A stretch of 64,000 nt of DNA from Ignavibacteriales bacterium (GCA_026390795.1 JAPLFG010000003.1:1674001-1738000), one strand, 5' to 3'. Shown: positions 43,056 through 53,368, counted from the stretch's first letter. Made by a program: numbers and translations. Notes: generated by a model from the letters alone, not told the origin.

Positions 43056-45104
43056 ATGAAATACTCAATTTCTAAAAAAGTGGGGTTAATAGTTTCAATA
43101 AGTCTGTTCTTAACATTGAGCGTATTGATAATTGTTTTATTAGTGCTAGAAAGCAATTCGAAAATAAATTCTATGCGTCAAGAAGTTCACAATGCAAGCC
43201 AATTAATGATAAAGTCGATTTCTTTTGCTATGTCTCAAGGTTCCTCCGATGTTGGGCCATACATACAAAAAGTGAAAGACACAGAAAATCTTGTTGAACT
43301 TAGGGTAACTCCTTCAGATAAAGTTAAAAGCGGTTCTGAAGAAAAAATGGACCAAGATGAACGGGCAGCTCTAAAATCGAAACAGCCAAAAGCTCTTTCA
43401 GAAACATTTAAAGACAAGGATGTTTTTAGAAACATTGAATTGATCCTATCTGATAAAGCATGCAATGATTGTCATGGATCTAAAGATGGTGAACCACTTG
43501 CAGTTGTAAGTGTAAGATATTCTCTTGCCGGAATGAAATCCGACATGGCAACACAAAGATTAGCAGCAATTCTTCTAGCAGCTTTTGCAATCGTTTTTAC
43601 ATTTGTCATGTCCATGTTTTTTATTAAAAAGAAAATTGTTGCGGATTTGGAAGTATCTGTAAGTAATATTCAAAAACTTTCCTATGGAGAGATCGTAGAT
43701 GTAAGCGTATCCGAAAGAAGCGATGAAATAGGGAAGCTGAATACGGCTCTGAAAAAATTGCAGACGAGTATGACGGAGAGGTCTATTTTAGGGACAGAAT
43801 TCGCCGACGGAAATTTTGGAAAAGAAGTTTTACTCTTATCAGATAAGGATTTGTTGGGAAAAGCATTTCAAACTATTAAATATAGTTTGAAGAGTCTTGT
43901 TGAAGATTCAATGGCACTCTCAAAAGCCGCAGTAGAGGGTAGGCTTGAATATAGAGCAGATAGTAATATGCATAAAGGAGAATTTAAGGAAATAATTAAT
44001 GGTGTAAATGCTACTCTTGATGCGGTTGTACACCCGATTAATGAGTCGAGTCATGTTTTGGAAAAGATGGCGCTTGGAGACTTAACAACCAGAATGACGG
44101 GTGACTACAAAGGTGACTATGCATTAATAAAAGAAAATATAAATGGTCTGGCCGAATCATTCAGTCACGCTTTATCGGAAGTTACTGAAGCTGTTCAGGC
44201 TGCAGCAAGTGCAAGCAGTCAAATTTCATCAAGCAGCGAAGAAATGGCTGCAGGAGCACAGGAACAAAGTTCTCAAACCACAGAAGTTGCAGGTGCGATG
44301 GAAGAAATGACCAAAACAATAATGGACACGACTAGAAATTCTTCAAACGCAGCCGAAGCAGCAAAAAATTCGGGCGAAGTTGCAAAAGAAGGCGGAAGAG
44401 TTGTAGAAGAAACGATTAAAGGAATGAATCGAGTCTCTCTCGTTGTGAAAAAATCGGCTGAGTTAGTTCAAACATTAGGTAAAAGTAGTAATGAAATCGG
44501 AGAGATAATTCAAGTCATTGATGATATAGCAGATCAAACAAACTTACTTGCATTGAATGCAGCCATAGAAGCGGCACGTGCAGGTGAACAAGGGAGAGGT
44601 TTTGCAGTTGTTGCCGATGAAGTGAGAAAATTGGCAGAGAGAACAACAAAGGCTACAAAAGAAATTGCAATAATGATTAAACAGATTCAAAAAGATACTG
44701 CAGAAGCAGTTATCTCGATGAAAGAAGGAACCAAAGAAGTTGAAAAAGGAAAACAGTTAGCCGATTTAGCTGGACAATCATTAAAAGAAATAATATCAGG
44801 ATCGGATGAAGTAGTAGATATAGTAACACAAGTAGCAGCAGCGAGCGAAGAACAAAGCGCAACGGCAGAAGAAATAAGTAAAAATATAGAGGCAATAAGT
44901 AATGTAACGCAAGAGAGCGCATCAGGTGTCCAGCAGATTGCGCGTGCAGCAGAAGACTTGAACAGATTAACTCTTGATCTGCAAGAACTCATTTCTAAAT
45001 TCAAAATTGAAGATCATTCAACAAGTGCAATACATGCCAATAAAAATACGTTTGCTAAAAGTAGTCTTTCGGTCAGATCAAACGGAGTAATCATTAAATC
45101 GTAA
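43056..45104 (+). CDS. Methyl-accepting chemotaxis protein with periplasmic c-type haem motif
   Basis: A 682-residue chemoreceptor. TM1 is about 10-31 and TM2 about 169-190. The roughly 137-residue periplasmic domain holds Cys136-Asn-Asp-Cys139-His140 (CNDCH), a c-type haem attachment motif, close to TM2. HAMP and HAMP-like segments follow (190-370; [16 protein letters not shown]), then the signalling domain with the hairpin tip [20 protein letters not shown] and [20 protein letters not shown]. The protein ends in [12 protein letters not shown], a tail nearly shared with the second receptor and unlike the NWETF pentapeptide. A haem sensor would report redox potential, NO, CO or O2. Which one cannot be told. 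Confidence 0.92.
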   Translation: MKYSISKKVGLIVSISLFLTLSVLIIVLLVLESNSKINSMRQEVHNASQLMIKSISFAMSQGSSDVGPYIQKVKDTENLVELRVTPSDKVKSGSEEKMDQDERAALKSKQPKALSETFKDKDVFRNIELILSDKACNDCHGSKDGEPLAVVSVRYSLAGMKSDMATQRLAAILLAAFAIVFTFVMSMFFIKKKIVADLEVSVSNIQKLSYGEIVDVSVSERSDEIGKLNTALKKLQTSMTERSILGTEFADGNFGKEVLLLSDKDLLGKAFQTIKYSLKSLVEDSMALSKAAVEGRLEYRADSNMHKGEFKEIINGVNATLDAVVHPINESSHVLEKMALGDLTTRMTGDYKGDYALIKENINGLAESFSHALSEVTEAVQAAASASSQISSSSEEMAAGAQEQSSQTTEVAGAMEEMTKTIMDTTRNSSNAAEAAKNSGEVAKEGGRVVEETIKGMNRVSLVVKKSAELVQTLGKSSNEIGEIIQVIDDIADQTNLLALNAAIEAARAGEQGRGFAVVADEVRKLAERTTKATKEIAIMIKQIQKDTAEAVISMKEGTKEVEKGKQLADLAGQSLKEIISGSDEVVDIVTQVAAASEEQSATAEEISKNIEAISNVTQESASGVQQIARAAEDLNRLTLDLQELISKFKIEDHSTSAIHANKNTFAKSSLSVRSNGVIIKS

Positions 45105-45113
45105 TTTCATTTT

Positions 45114-45138
45114 GGAGGAGATCCTAACAATCTCCTCC
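45114..45138 (+). terminator. Intrinsic terminator after the haem chemoreceptor
   Basis: A 9-bp perfect stem, GGAGGAGAT (45114-45122) with ATCTCCTCC (45130-45138), loop CCTAACA, followed by TTTTTTA. This is a textbook rho-independent terminator and ends the receptor transcript. Confidence 0.9.
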
Positions 45139-45467
45139 TTTTTTATTCTCGTTATCATTTAATAAATCTAAAACTTACCTCGTTGTCGTTAAATTAAGCT
45201 GGCAAGTGTTTCTTAAAATATTAATCTTTTTTGCGATTATGTAATCAGAATTAATTATGGAGATAAAGAGAATTGTAACTCAAAAACAAAATAAGCAAGA
45301 CATCTTCATATAATCGAAATGATTTCATGAGGAATCATCAGAAGAGCAATTCGAATTTAAACTCACAGTGTTGATTAGTCATTAATTCTTTTTAATAGTT
45401 ACGTAAGAAATTGAAGTCAAAAAAAACGGATCTATAAATAATTCAAATAACTTGAAAGGATAAATAA
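45139..45467. other. 329-base intergenic region before the porin gene
   Basis: AT-rich sequence without a recognisable gene or repeat. It should hold the porin promoter. AAAGGATAAATAAATG at its end gives a ribosome-binding site AAAGGA for the porin start. Confidence 0.45.
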
Positions 45468-46523
45468 ATGAGAAGATACTTTACTTCATCTATTGTACTA
45501 GGATTGTGTTTGTTCGTAAGTAAATCTGTTTTAGCTCAAACACAAAGTTCACTTCCTATTAATTTCAGTGCATCTTTCTTCGGGAATTATTCTTATACAG
45601 TCCAGGGAATAGATGGGCGTGATTTTAACAAATTTGACATTGAACGAATGTACTTTACAGCAAAATCTCAAGTCTCTGAAAATTGGAAATTCCAAATGAC
45701 AACGGATGTATATAGAAATTCTACTTCAGGCACATATTATTCCGGTCTCGCAGTAAGAATGAAATTTGCGTTCGTTGATTTCAGTCCATTATCGTCTCTC
45801 TCTATTAAGGCCGGTATGATTCCGGGTCCATGGAACGGTGCAGTCGAAGTTTTTTGGAAATACCGCGGAGTTGCACAAACTGCGAACGACAAATACGGAT
45901 ATATACAAACAGCCGATCTCGGTTTATCAGTAACATATTTACTGCCGGATAAATATGGTGAATTAGCTGGATACGTTTTTAATGGTGAAACATACAGCGC
46001 ACCGGAATCAAGTAAATACAAAGACATAGTATTGCGAGTATCGTTAGTCCCTTTACCAAATTCGGAAGAGTTTAAAACACTTACTTTAGGCGGATACACT
46101 TATTTAGGAAAAAATGGTGCTGCCGGATTAAAGAAACAAAGATTTGGTGGACTCCTAGGCTATTCTTACGATGTGGTCTTAGTCGGAGCTGAGTATGATT
46201 CAAGAACGGATGGTGCGGTAAATGCTGCTGATGTTTCCGGTAATGTCTTCTCATTATTCACAGAAATTAAACTACCTGTTGGAGATTTGCAGCCTAAACT
46301 TTCATTACTCTTCAGGTACGATTCTTGCGATCTTGATACTAATAAAGATAATGACAAGATCAATTTCCTTATTGCAGGCCTAGCCTGGAAACCGAACGAC
46401 AAAATAGAGATAGTATTAAACAGACAGATTATGACAACCGATGCCAGGACGATGAAAAGCACAGCCGGAACTTTTTTAGACAAAGACGAGAAATGGCTTG
46501 TGAATACAATCGTAACATTTTAG
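45468..46523 (+). CDS. Outer-membrane porin-like protein
   Basis: A 351-residue exported barrel with signal peptide 1-23 (KSVLAQ) and strands typical of 16-stranded porins: FSASFFGNYSYTVQ, FNKFDIERMYFTAKSQVSENWKFQMTTDV, FAFVDFSPLSSLSIKAGMIPGPW, and a C-terminal DEKWLVNTIVTF with terminal Phe, the outer-membrane assembly signal. The MIPGPWNGAVE block after the KAGM strand recalls phosphate-selective porin O/P relatives. It lies between two chemoreceptor genes but has its own upstream region. The solute is unknown. Confidence 0.75.
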   Translation: MRRYFTSSIVLGLCLFVSKSVLAQTQSSLPINFSASFFGNYSYTVQGIDGRDFNKFDIERMYFTAKSQVSENWKFQMTTDVYRNSTSGTYYSGLAVRMKFAFVDFSPLSSLSIKAGMIPGPWNGAVEVFWKYRGVAQTANDKYGYIQTADLGLSVTYLLPDKYGELAGYVFNGETYSAPESSKYKDIVLRVSLVPLPNSEEFKTLTLGGYTYLGKNGAAGLKKQRFGGLLGYSYDVVLVGAEYDSRTDGAVNAADVSGNVFSLFTEIKLPVGDLQPKLSLLFRYDSCDLDTNKDNDKINFLIAGLAWKPNDKIEIVLNRQIMTTDARTMKSTAGTFLDKDEKWLVNTIVTF

Positions 46524-46764
46524 CAAACCCAGATAATTCGGTATCTGCCTCATATAATAAATCGTGTGCTTCGAAAAAGAATTTTTAAGGTTTACACATG
46601 GGGGATTTTTTAAATAAAAATAATGGGTTAGGGTGCACGCACAAATCTAGTTGCTTCCGACTTGTTTAGTTTTTATTTGTACTACTAAAGTGAAAATAAA
46701 ATTAAACTCTTGTGCAAACTAAACGAATATAAGAACAGATTGTAAACATTTAAGGAGATCAATC

Positions 46765-47175
46765 ATGAAAATCATAATGAATTACAATAAAATATTCTTT
46801 TCATTTTTCTTTTTTACGCTATTTCTTTCAACAACAAATAGAGCAGAAATAAAAAATACATTCTCCGGCGAAGATGATTATCTATTATCTGCCGAAAAAA
46901 TGCCAACACCTGTCGGCGGTTTTGAAGGCATAATGAAAAAAATTAGCTATCCGGAAATGGCGCAAAGAACCAAAACCGAAGGAAAAGTATATGTGCTTAT
47001 ATATGTTAATGAAAAAGGTGATGTAGATGATGTAAAAATTGTGAAAGGTATTGGATACGGATGCGATGAGGAAGCAGTGAAAGCAATTAAGAAAACCAAA
47101 TTTACACCGGGAGTAGATAAAGGTGTTTCCGTAAAAGCAAAATTTTCATTAGCCCTTACCTTTAAGCTGTCTTAA
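46765..47175 (+). CDS. Secreted TonB C-terminal-domain protein
   Basis: A 136-residue protein: N-terminal signal (about 8-27, FFFTLFLSTTNRAE), short linker, then a TonB_C fold (about 60-135): ISYPEMAQRTKTEGKVYVLIYV, EKGDVDDVKIVKGIGYGCDEEAVKAIKKTKFTPG and VKAKFSLALTFKLS. Unlike TonB it lacks the SHLS-type anchor helix and Pro-rich spacer that couple to ExbB/ExbD, and none of those genes is nearby. Sixteen bases separate it from the second chemoreceptor, so they are probably co-transcribed; it may be a periplasmic partner of that receptor. Confidence 0.85.
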   Translation: MKIIMNYNKIFFSFFFFTLFLSTTNRAEIKNTFSGEDDYLLSAEKMPTPVGGFEGIMKKISYPEMAQRTKTEGKVYVLIYVNEKGDVDDVKIVKGIGYGCDEEAVKAIKKTKFTPGVDKGVSVKAKFSLALTFKLS

Positions 47176-47191
47176 AATCTAGGAGAATAAA

Positions 47192-49264
47192 ATGTTCACG
47201 CTCAAAAACGTAAAGGTAATTCGTAAAATCCAAATAGGTTTTTTTATTATTGCTGCAGTTTCAACAATAATTGCTATTAATTCATTTTATCAAATGAATA
47301 AGGCAAAGCAAGAAAAGGAATCTCTCTTTACGGAATTTCTTCAGCCACAGAATAAAATCCACGAGCTTGATAACAAATTCAAGACAATACAATTTACTTT
47401 AATGAAATTTTCGGTAGCAGCCTTTCAAAGTGAGTTTGCATCAGATATTAAATTTATAAGTAAAGAAAAAATTTCCGCAGACAGTATTTTTAAATATCTC
47501 GCAGCAAAAGAATTTGATCCAAAGGTAAAAAATGATATTGCCGAAATTCAAAAGACTTGGGTTAATTATAAAACTGTAGTCATAGATGCTATTCTAAGTG
47601 CAGGGCTGATGCATGATTATGAAATGGCAAGTGTTGTTGCAACCACTTCGGGAGAAGAAGTCTCGGCTCAAATGAAAAATAAATTTAAGGTTGTTGAAGA
47701 CTATTTGGATGAACGGGGAACTGTTTTGAGTGAGGGAATTACTGAAAGACTTTATAGCGGTAAAATTTTAATTATAGTCGGAATGGTAATGGGAACAATT
47801 GTGTTCGGGCTTGCGCTTTTTATTATTGCACCCGCAATTACAAACCCAATAAATGATTTTAAATTAGCAATGACTGATTTTTCCAAAGGAAATTTTAATA
47901 TTGATCTGAAAGTTGATTCTAAAGATGAATTTGGCGAAATGAAAGAGATGCTTATACAATTCCGCGATGCACAAAAAGAAAAAATTAAAGCTGCAGAGAA
48001 AATTTCTGCTGGAATATTTGAAAAAGTAACTCCTGCTTCTTCGGAAGACGAACTTGCAATTTGTTTTAATAAAGAAATTGATACTCTTGAAGAATTAAAA
48101 AATGAGATCAGTCATTTGACTGAGGCGGCTTCAAACGGTAATCTCACAGTTCGCGGTGATGCTGAAAGATTTGATGGCGGATTTAAGGAAATAGTTCTGG
48201 GAATGAATAAAACTCTTGATACAATTCTTTTCCCAATTAAAGAAGGGACTAAAGTATTGGCTGTTATGGCGACCGGTGATTTAACCACAAGAGTTGAAGG
48301 TGATTATAAAGGTGATCATCAATTAATTAAGAACAGTATAAATGCGGTTTCTGAATCTTTAAATAAAACTCTATTGGAAGTAACAGAGTCGGTTTCGGCG
48401 ACGGCAAGTGCGGCAAACCAAATCTCTTCAAGTTCAGAAGAGATGGCTGCAGGTGCTCAAGAACAAAGTGTTCAGACAAACGAAATTGCAGCCGCCATTG
48501 AACAGATGACAAAATCAATTTTGGATAATACTAAAAATACATCCTTTGCGGCGGCTACATCTAAAAATGCCGGCGAGCAGGCCAAAAAAGGCGGCATGGT
48601 TGTTCATCAAACTATCGAAGGTATGAACCGCATTAGTAAAGTTGTTGAAAAATCCGCCGAAATGGTTTTTGCGCTTGGAAAAAGCAGCGATAAGATTGGC
48701 GAGATAATACAAGTTATTGATGATATCGCAGATCAGACAAATCTATTAGCTCTGAATGCTGCAATAGAAGCCGCACGCGCCGGAGAGCAAGGAAGAGGAT
48801 TTGCCGTTGTTGCCGATGAAGTTAGAAAGTTAGCCGAACGGACAACCAAAGCAACTAAAGAAATCGCAAGCATGATTAAAACTATTCAAAATGATACGAG
48901 TGAAGCCGTTCATTCTATGGAACAAGGAACACAAGAAGTTGAAAACGGAAAAAAACTGGCTAACGAAGCAGAAAATGTTTTAAGAGATATTATTGATGTT
49001 GCGCAAAGAGTTTCCGATACAGTTATTCAAGTGGCAGCAGCCAGCGAAGAACAGTCTAATTCTTCTGAACAGATCAGCCGAAATATAGAAGGCATTAATA
49101 ACGTTACAAGAGAAACTTCTCAGGGTATTTCACAGATAGCAAGAGCATCTGAAGACTTGAGTAAACTCACAATCAATCTGCAAGAGCTGACTGCAAAGTT
49201 TATAATCTCTAAAGAAACGAAAAGATTAAGTGTCCGAAGTAATGGAAAGCTAATACATTCTTAA
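47192..49264 (+). CDS. Methyl-accepting chemotaxis protein with helical periplasmic domain
   Basis: A 690-residue chemoreceptor. TM1 is about 11-29; the periplasmic domain to about 188 looks like a four-helix bundle (4HB_MCP type; [42 protein letters not shown]), and TM2 is about 190-212. HAMP ([19 protein letters not shown]) and HAMP-like repeats follow ([21 protein letters not shown]), then a signalling domain almost identical to the other receptor around [20 protein letters not shown]. The C-terminus is [12 protein letters not shown], matching the tail of the first receptor. No haem motif is present. Expected to methylate through CheR and couple through CheW. Confidence 0.93.
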   Translation: MFTLKNVKVIRKIQIGFFIIAAVSTIIAINSFYQMNKAKQEKESLFTEFLQPQNKIHELDNKFKTIQFTLMKFSVAAFQSEFASDIKFISKEKISADSIFKYLAAKEFDPKVKNDIAEIQKTWVNYKTVVIDAILSAGLMHDYEMASVVATTSGEEVSAQMKNKFKVVEDYLDERGTVLSEGITERLYSGKILIIVGMVMGTIVFGLALFIIAPAITNPINDFKLAMTDFSKGNFNIDLKVDSKDEFGEMKEMLIQFRDAQKEKIKAAEKISAGIFEKVTPASSEDELAICFNKEIDTLEELKNEISHLTEAASNGNLTVRGDAERFDGGFKEIVLGMNKTLDTILFPIKEGTKVLAVMATGDLTTRVEGDYKGDHQLIKNSINAVSESLNKTLLEVTESVSATASAANQISSSSEEMAAGAQEQSVQTNEIAAAIEQMTKSILDNTKNTSFAAATSKNAGEQAKKGGMVVHQTIEGMNRISKVVEKSAEMVFALGKSSDKIGEIIQVIDDIADQTNLLALNAAIEAARAGEQGRGFAVVADEVRKLAERTTKATKEIASMIKTIQNDTSEAVHSMEQGTQEVENGKKLANEAENVLRDIIDVAQRVSDTVIQVAAASEEQSNSSEQISRNIEGINNVTRETSQGISQIARASEDLSKLTINLQELTAKFIISKETKRLSVRSNGKLIHS

Positions 49265-49309
49265 AAGGTCGGTTTGTAAAAAATCAGTTTCATACTGGTC
49301 CTAATAAAT

Positions 49310-49357
49310 AAGGTGGTTTATCTGCATAAAACGAACTTCATAAAGGTAAACCACCTT
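49310..49357 (+). terminator. Long-loop hairpin after the second chemoreceptor
   Basis: AAGGTGGTTTA (49310-49320) pairs with TAAACCACCTT (49347-49357) across a 26-base loop, followed by TAGTTTTAATTT. Probably a terminator, though the loop is long. Confidence 0.5.
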
Positions 49358-49495
49358 TAGTTTTAATTTCCGGTCTTTCCACCACTTCTCCAATTCTAAA
49401 TATTAAAAGAAATTTATATTCATACTTCGGTCAAATTTATTTATTTTTGTTTCAGTAATGACTTCGTTCCATTCAAGTAGTGTCGGAAACAGCCT

Positions 49496-50194
49496 ATGAA
49501 AGATTTTGTACAAGAGAATAAGTTAATCTTGCTGGGAAAGTTAACGGCCGGGTTAGTACATGAAATCAGAAACCCTCTTTCCGCCATCAAACTAAATCTT
49601 GATTATATGAAAATGGCACAAGATGATTTACCAACCGATATTAAAGAGATTGTCTGCGATACCCTGGATGCTTTTGAACAGGTGAATTTTTTAATTGAAG
49701 ATGTTCTTGATTTTACACGTAAGCCCACGGAAAAATCGCACCAAGTATCTATATCTTCATTAACCGATAAATGTTTAAAAATAATTTCAACTACCGCACG
49801 CAGTAAAAGAGTTACAATAAAAAAGGAATTTGAAGATGATCTACCTCTGCTAAATGTGAATAAAAATAAACTAATGCAGATCTTCCTTAATCTTATAAAC
49901 AACGCAATTGAAGCATCAGAAGAAAAAGGTAATATTATAATCCGGAGTTCAAAGAAAAAATTGAAAAATACTTCTTATGTAATCTGGGAAACACAAGATT
50001 TTGGTATTGGTGTTAAACCAGAAGACAGAGAGAAAATCTTATCCGGATTTTTTACTACAAAAAGTAATGGACATGGCATTGGACTCGGGGTTTGTAAAAT
50101 GCTCTCGGAAGAAATTAACGCAGAAATGATTTTTGAATCAGAATATGGAAAAGGCACAACATTTTCGATTAAATTTGCCATGCATGATAATTAA
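49496..50194 (+). CDS. Soluble NtrB/FlgS-like histidine kinase
   Basis: A 232-residue kinase made only of HisKA (GKLTAGLVHEIRNPLSAIKL, phospho-His22) and HATPase (LINNAIEASEEKGN, TQDFGIGVKPED, GHGIGLGVCKML). It has no sensor, PAS or membrane segment, so any signal must come from a partner protein. Twenty bases separate it from an NtrC-type regulator gene, its likely partner. Such sensorless kinases next to sigma-54 activators in motility loci include FlgS of epsilonproteobacteria, which senses the flagellar export apparatus. The analogy is inferred from position. Confidence 0.9.
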   Translation: MKDFVQENKLILLGKLTAGLVHEIRNPLSAIKLNLDYMKMAQDDLPTDIKEIVCDTLDAFEQVNFLIEDVLDFTRKPTEKSHQVSISSLTDKCLKIISTTARSKRVTIKKEFEDDLPLLNVNKNKLMQIFLNLINNAIEASEEKGNIIIRSSKKKLKNTSYVIWETQDFGIGVKPEDREKILSGFFTTKSNGHGIGLGVCKMLSEEINAEMIFESEYGKGTTFSIKFAMHDN

Positions 50195-50214
50195 TAGATA
50201 CTTTCACAGAGAAG

Positions 50215-51615
50215 ATGAAAATTATGACAGCAAAAATTTTGATAGTTGACGACGATGATCTGGTCTCAGCCTCATTAAAAAAAGTTTTGATAAAAATTGG
50301 TTACGATGTTTCCACCTGTTTGAATGCCGGAGAAGTTGAACAATTTATTGAACAATTTCAACCCGATATAATTCTTCTTGATATCTATCTTACAACCCAT
50401 AATGGTATTGATGTCCTTCGTTTACTGAAGAAAAAACATTCTGCAATTCCTGTAATTATGATAACCGGCTATGCAGATGTAAAGATGGCGGTTACGGCTA
50501 TCAAAGCCGGTGCTTTTGATTTTCTTCTTAAACCGATTGATCTTGAACAACTCAAATTTGTCTTGGAAAAAGCGGTCGAGAATCTTAGTCTCAAAATGCA
50601 GGTTGATAAACTTCATACTTTGTTGGAAGAGAATGTACTTACAAAAGAATTTTTCGGTAAAAGCATAAAAATTCAACGCATCGTGTCCTCGGTAGAAAAA
50701 CTTGCTAAAAACACAGATACAACCATACTTCTTGAGGGTGAAAGCGGTACCGGTAAAGAAGTATTTGCAAAGTTTATTCATCAGCAAAGTCCCCGCTGCA
50801 ATGCTACTTTTATTACAATTAACTGCGCAACCATTCCTAAAGACCTTGCGGAAAGCGAATTGTTCGGTCATGAAAAGGGCGCATTTACAGGCGCATCAAC
50901 AAAAACAAAGCTTGGTAAATTTGAACTTGCCGACGGAGGCACAATCTTATTGGATGAAATCGGTGAACTCACTTTGGATCTTCAGGTAAAACTTTTACGC
51001 GTTCTTCAAGAAAGAAAATTTTACCGCCTTGGAGGAGAAAAAGAAGTCTCGGTAAATGTCAGAGTTCTTGCCGCAACCAATAAAAATTTGGAAGAAGAAG
51101 TTGGTAAAGGAATGTTCCGTGAGGATTTGTACTACCGTCTAAATGTAGCTAAGATAAATATTCCTCCATTGCGGGAGAGAAAAGAGGATATAATTTACAT
51201 TGCTTACTCTTTCTTGAATGAATTCGCAAAAAAATTTGGTAAAAATATTTCGGGAATCGATGCTGCCGGGCTTGGTCTTCTACGAGCGTATATATGGAAG
51301 GGTAATATAAGAGAGCTTCGGAACGTGATAGAAAGAGTTGTTCTACTTGCCGAAGAGGAAGAATTAAGTGATCATCATTTTTCATTTTTAATTGAAGGGA
51401 AGGATGCCCATGGAAATGATGATGAAAAATTTATTCTTCAAGTCCCGCCAAAAGGAGTAAAAATTGACCTGGTCTTAAGAACGCTGATCCAGAAAACATT
51501 AAAGATAACAAACGGTAATCAAGTAAAAGCCGCAAAGGTACTTGGTCTTTCAAGGTCGAAACTGCGCTATAGAATGGAACAACTGGGTATCGAAGTAACC
51601 AAGAATATTAACTAA
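50215..51615 (+). CDS. Sigma-54-dependent response regulator (NtrC family)
   Basis: A 466-residue activator with receiver (ILIVDDDDLVS, phospho-Asp56 in LLDIYL, Lys in LLKPID), AAA+ domain (Walker A GESGTGKE at about 175-182, the sigma-54-contacting GAFTGA at 222-227, Walker B GGTILLDEIGEL) and a C-terminal Fis-type helix-turn-helix (NQVKAAKVLGLSRSKLRYRMEQL). All elements for sigma-54 activation are intact. A second in-frame ATG nine bases in could also start. Paired with the kinase just upstream, it is a candidate master regulator of the flagellar operon at 59 kb, where a weak -24/-12-like site occurs. Confidence 0.95.
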   Translation: MKIMTAKILIVDDDDLVSASLKKVLIKIGYDVSTCLNAGEVEQFIEQFQPDIILLDIYLTTHNGIDVLRLLKKKHSAIPVIMITGYADVKMAVTAIKAGAFDFLLKPIDLEQLKFVLEKAVENLSLKMQVDKLHTLLEENVLTKEFFGKSIKIQRIVSSVEKLAKNTDTTILLEGESGTGKEVFAKFIHQQSPRCNATFITINCATIPKDLAESELFGHEKGAFTGASTKTKLGKFELADGGTILLDEIGELTLDLQVKLLRVLQERKFYRLGGEKEVSVNVRVLAATNKNLEEEVGKGMFREDLYYRLNVAKINIPPLRERKEDIIYIAYSFLNEFAKKFGKNISGIDAAGLGLLRAYIWKGNIRELRNVIERVVLLAEEEELSDHHFSFLIEGKDAHGNDDEKFILQVPPKGVKIDLVLRTLIQKTLKITNGNQVKAAKVLGLSRSKLRYRMEQLGIEVTKNIN

Positions 51616-51967
51616 TAACTAAGTATTTCGATTTTTGTAATTATATAAACTTCTCCAATCTTCTAATCTTTCTTTTCTCAAATTAGATTTTCGCATTTCC
51701 AGCTCTAAAATGATTAAATATTTCAAAAACCATCCGATAATAGATTGAAGCATTTTGCAATTATTCAAAGAATTGAGCGTAACCTTACAGATGAATGTTC
51801 ATCCACTTACAGTTGGCTAATATTCAACACACGACAGCAGCAAAGCAAACGAATTTATTAAACAAAATGAAAATTTTTGAGGCACATTAATTGTCTTTAT
51901 AAGTAACTAATAAAAGAATTTTAGCAAGAAATTAATTTATAATCAGTTCACCATTTAAAAATGCGAC
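51616..51967. other. 352-base intergenic region before the main chemotaxis operon
   Basis: AT-rich spacer. No terminator with a clear stem and U-tract and no sigma-54 site were seen. It separates the sigma-54 activator from the HEAT-cheR-cheB run and should contain that operon's promoter. Confidence 0.45.
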
Positions 51968-53368
51968 ATGAAAATGTACGACGAATCAACAACGATTAAT
52001 CTGTTAAGAACCAGCGAAGCGGAAAGAAAAATCGAAATTTTAAACAATCTTGACCAGCAAGAATTATCTGGTCCATTATGCGAGTCGGTTTCAAATTTGC
52101 TGACAGACGAAGATAAAGGCGTTCGTAATGCCGCAACAATGCTAATTATAAACAACCGAAATCCAAAATTCCCGAGTATGGTAGCACAATTTGTAACATC
52201 GAATAACATTTCAGTTCGGAATTTAGCTGGTGAAATATTAATTAAACTTGGTTCGCTTTCGGTAGAACCACTCATAAATTTCAATCACGAGAATGATAAC
52301 AACACACTCATATTTATAATTGATGTGCTTGGACTTGTAGGAGATGAACGGGCTGCATTTTTTATAATGGAAGTTATAAGCGCAACAGAAAATGATAATG
52401 TTGTTCTTGCATGTCTGGAAGCATTGGGTAATATCCGTTTTGAAGGGGCGGTTGAAGTAATGATTCTGTTCTATGATAGGAACGAATTATATAAACCCAC
52501 ATTGGTAGAAGCGCTAGGTAAAATAGGGTCTAAATCCGCACTCGACTTTTTGGTAAACTGTTTTAAAGACGAAGATGAATTAACAAAATATTCCATTTTG
52601 GAAAGCCTTGGAAAGCTTGGAGATATAAATACATTTTTCTTTTTACTTGAACAGATGATGGAGATAAGCGGAACCCTTGTGCTTCCGTTAATAACTTCGA
52701 TTTTTACACTCAAACAAAAATTTAATCTCGATATTCCTTTTGATAATAGAATGAAAAACCTTCTGCTTTACACAATTGCCGAAGGAAGACCGGAACATAA
52801 AAAAATTGCGTTCACTCTTGTTGATTCTTTTGATGATAAAGATATTCTAAGCGCAAGCCTTAGTCTCTTAGGTGATGACTATGAACTTGACGAAATGATA
52901 AGTTCGAAAATTTATAGAAATTCAGATTTCATCTACCATGAAATAACAAGATTGATAAATCAAAACCCGCACAACTTGAGAAATATTCTTAGCTTATTTC
53001 TTGCAACAATAAATTATGGAAAAGCTTACTCGCTAAATCTAAATGTTACACAGATGGATATCAGAAATATTATACATGGTGTAAGCGGATTGTTAAATCA
53101 TCATGATGAAGAAGTCAGACGCTTGTCTATGGAAATCTTATTTGAACTCGACCGTGAAAGCGCACTTCTATTTGTTGATGTTATGGCCGCTGATGAAAAT
53201 AATTGGAACCGTTTACGCCTTCTTGAAATTATAGAAAACATCCCCGGAGATGCCTTTAATTCGGTTATTCAAAAGCTGGCTGTTGATGAAGATGAAATGA
53301 TACGAGAAAGAGCCGCTTATACAGCCGGTATTAAAAACATTTCTCCACAATCCATAAATGCGAACTGA
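51968..53368 (+). CDS. HEAT-repeat protein heading the chemotaxis operon
   Basis: A 466-residue cytoplasmic protein with HEAT-type helical pairs through most of its length: GVRNAATMLIINNRNPKFPSM, SVRNLAGEILIKLGS, LIFIIDVLGLVGDERAAFFIM, LACLEALGNIRFEGAVEVMI and LVEALGKIGSKSALDFLV. Only the final roughly 100 residues are less regular (EEVRRLSMEILFELD). It overlaps the cheR start by 11 bases, so it is almost certainly produced with the chemotaxis proteins. HEAT proteins are interaction platforms; a role in receptor-array or methyltransferase organisation is possible but not demonstrated. Confidence 0.85.
   Translation: MKMYDESTTINLLRTSEAERKIEILNNLDQQELSGPLCESVSNLLTDEDKGVRNAATMLIINNRNPKFPSMVAQFVTSNNISVRNLAGEILIKLGSLSVEPLINFNHENDNNTLIFIIDVLGLVGDERAAFFIMEVISATENDNVVLACLEALGNIRFEGAVEVMILFYDRNELYKPTLVEALGKIGSKSALDFLVNCFKDEDELTKYSILESLGKLGDINTFFFLLEQMMEISGTLVLPLITSIFTLKQKFNLDIPFDNRMKNLLLYTIAEGRPEHKKIAFTLVDSFDDKDILSASLSLLGDDYELDEMISSKIYRNSDFIYHEITRLINQNPHNLRNILSLFLATINYGKAYSLNLNVTQMDIRNIIHGVSGLLNHHDEEVRRLSMEILFELDRESALLFVDVMAADENNWNRLRLLEIIENIPGDAFNSVIQKLAVDEDEMIRERAAYTAGIKNISPQSINAN

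Noticed and set aside
45181-45215. Sigma-54 site before the porin gene (CTGGCAAGTGTTTCTT)
   Set aside because: The -24 part fits, but the -12 GC is missing at the required spacing.
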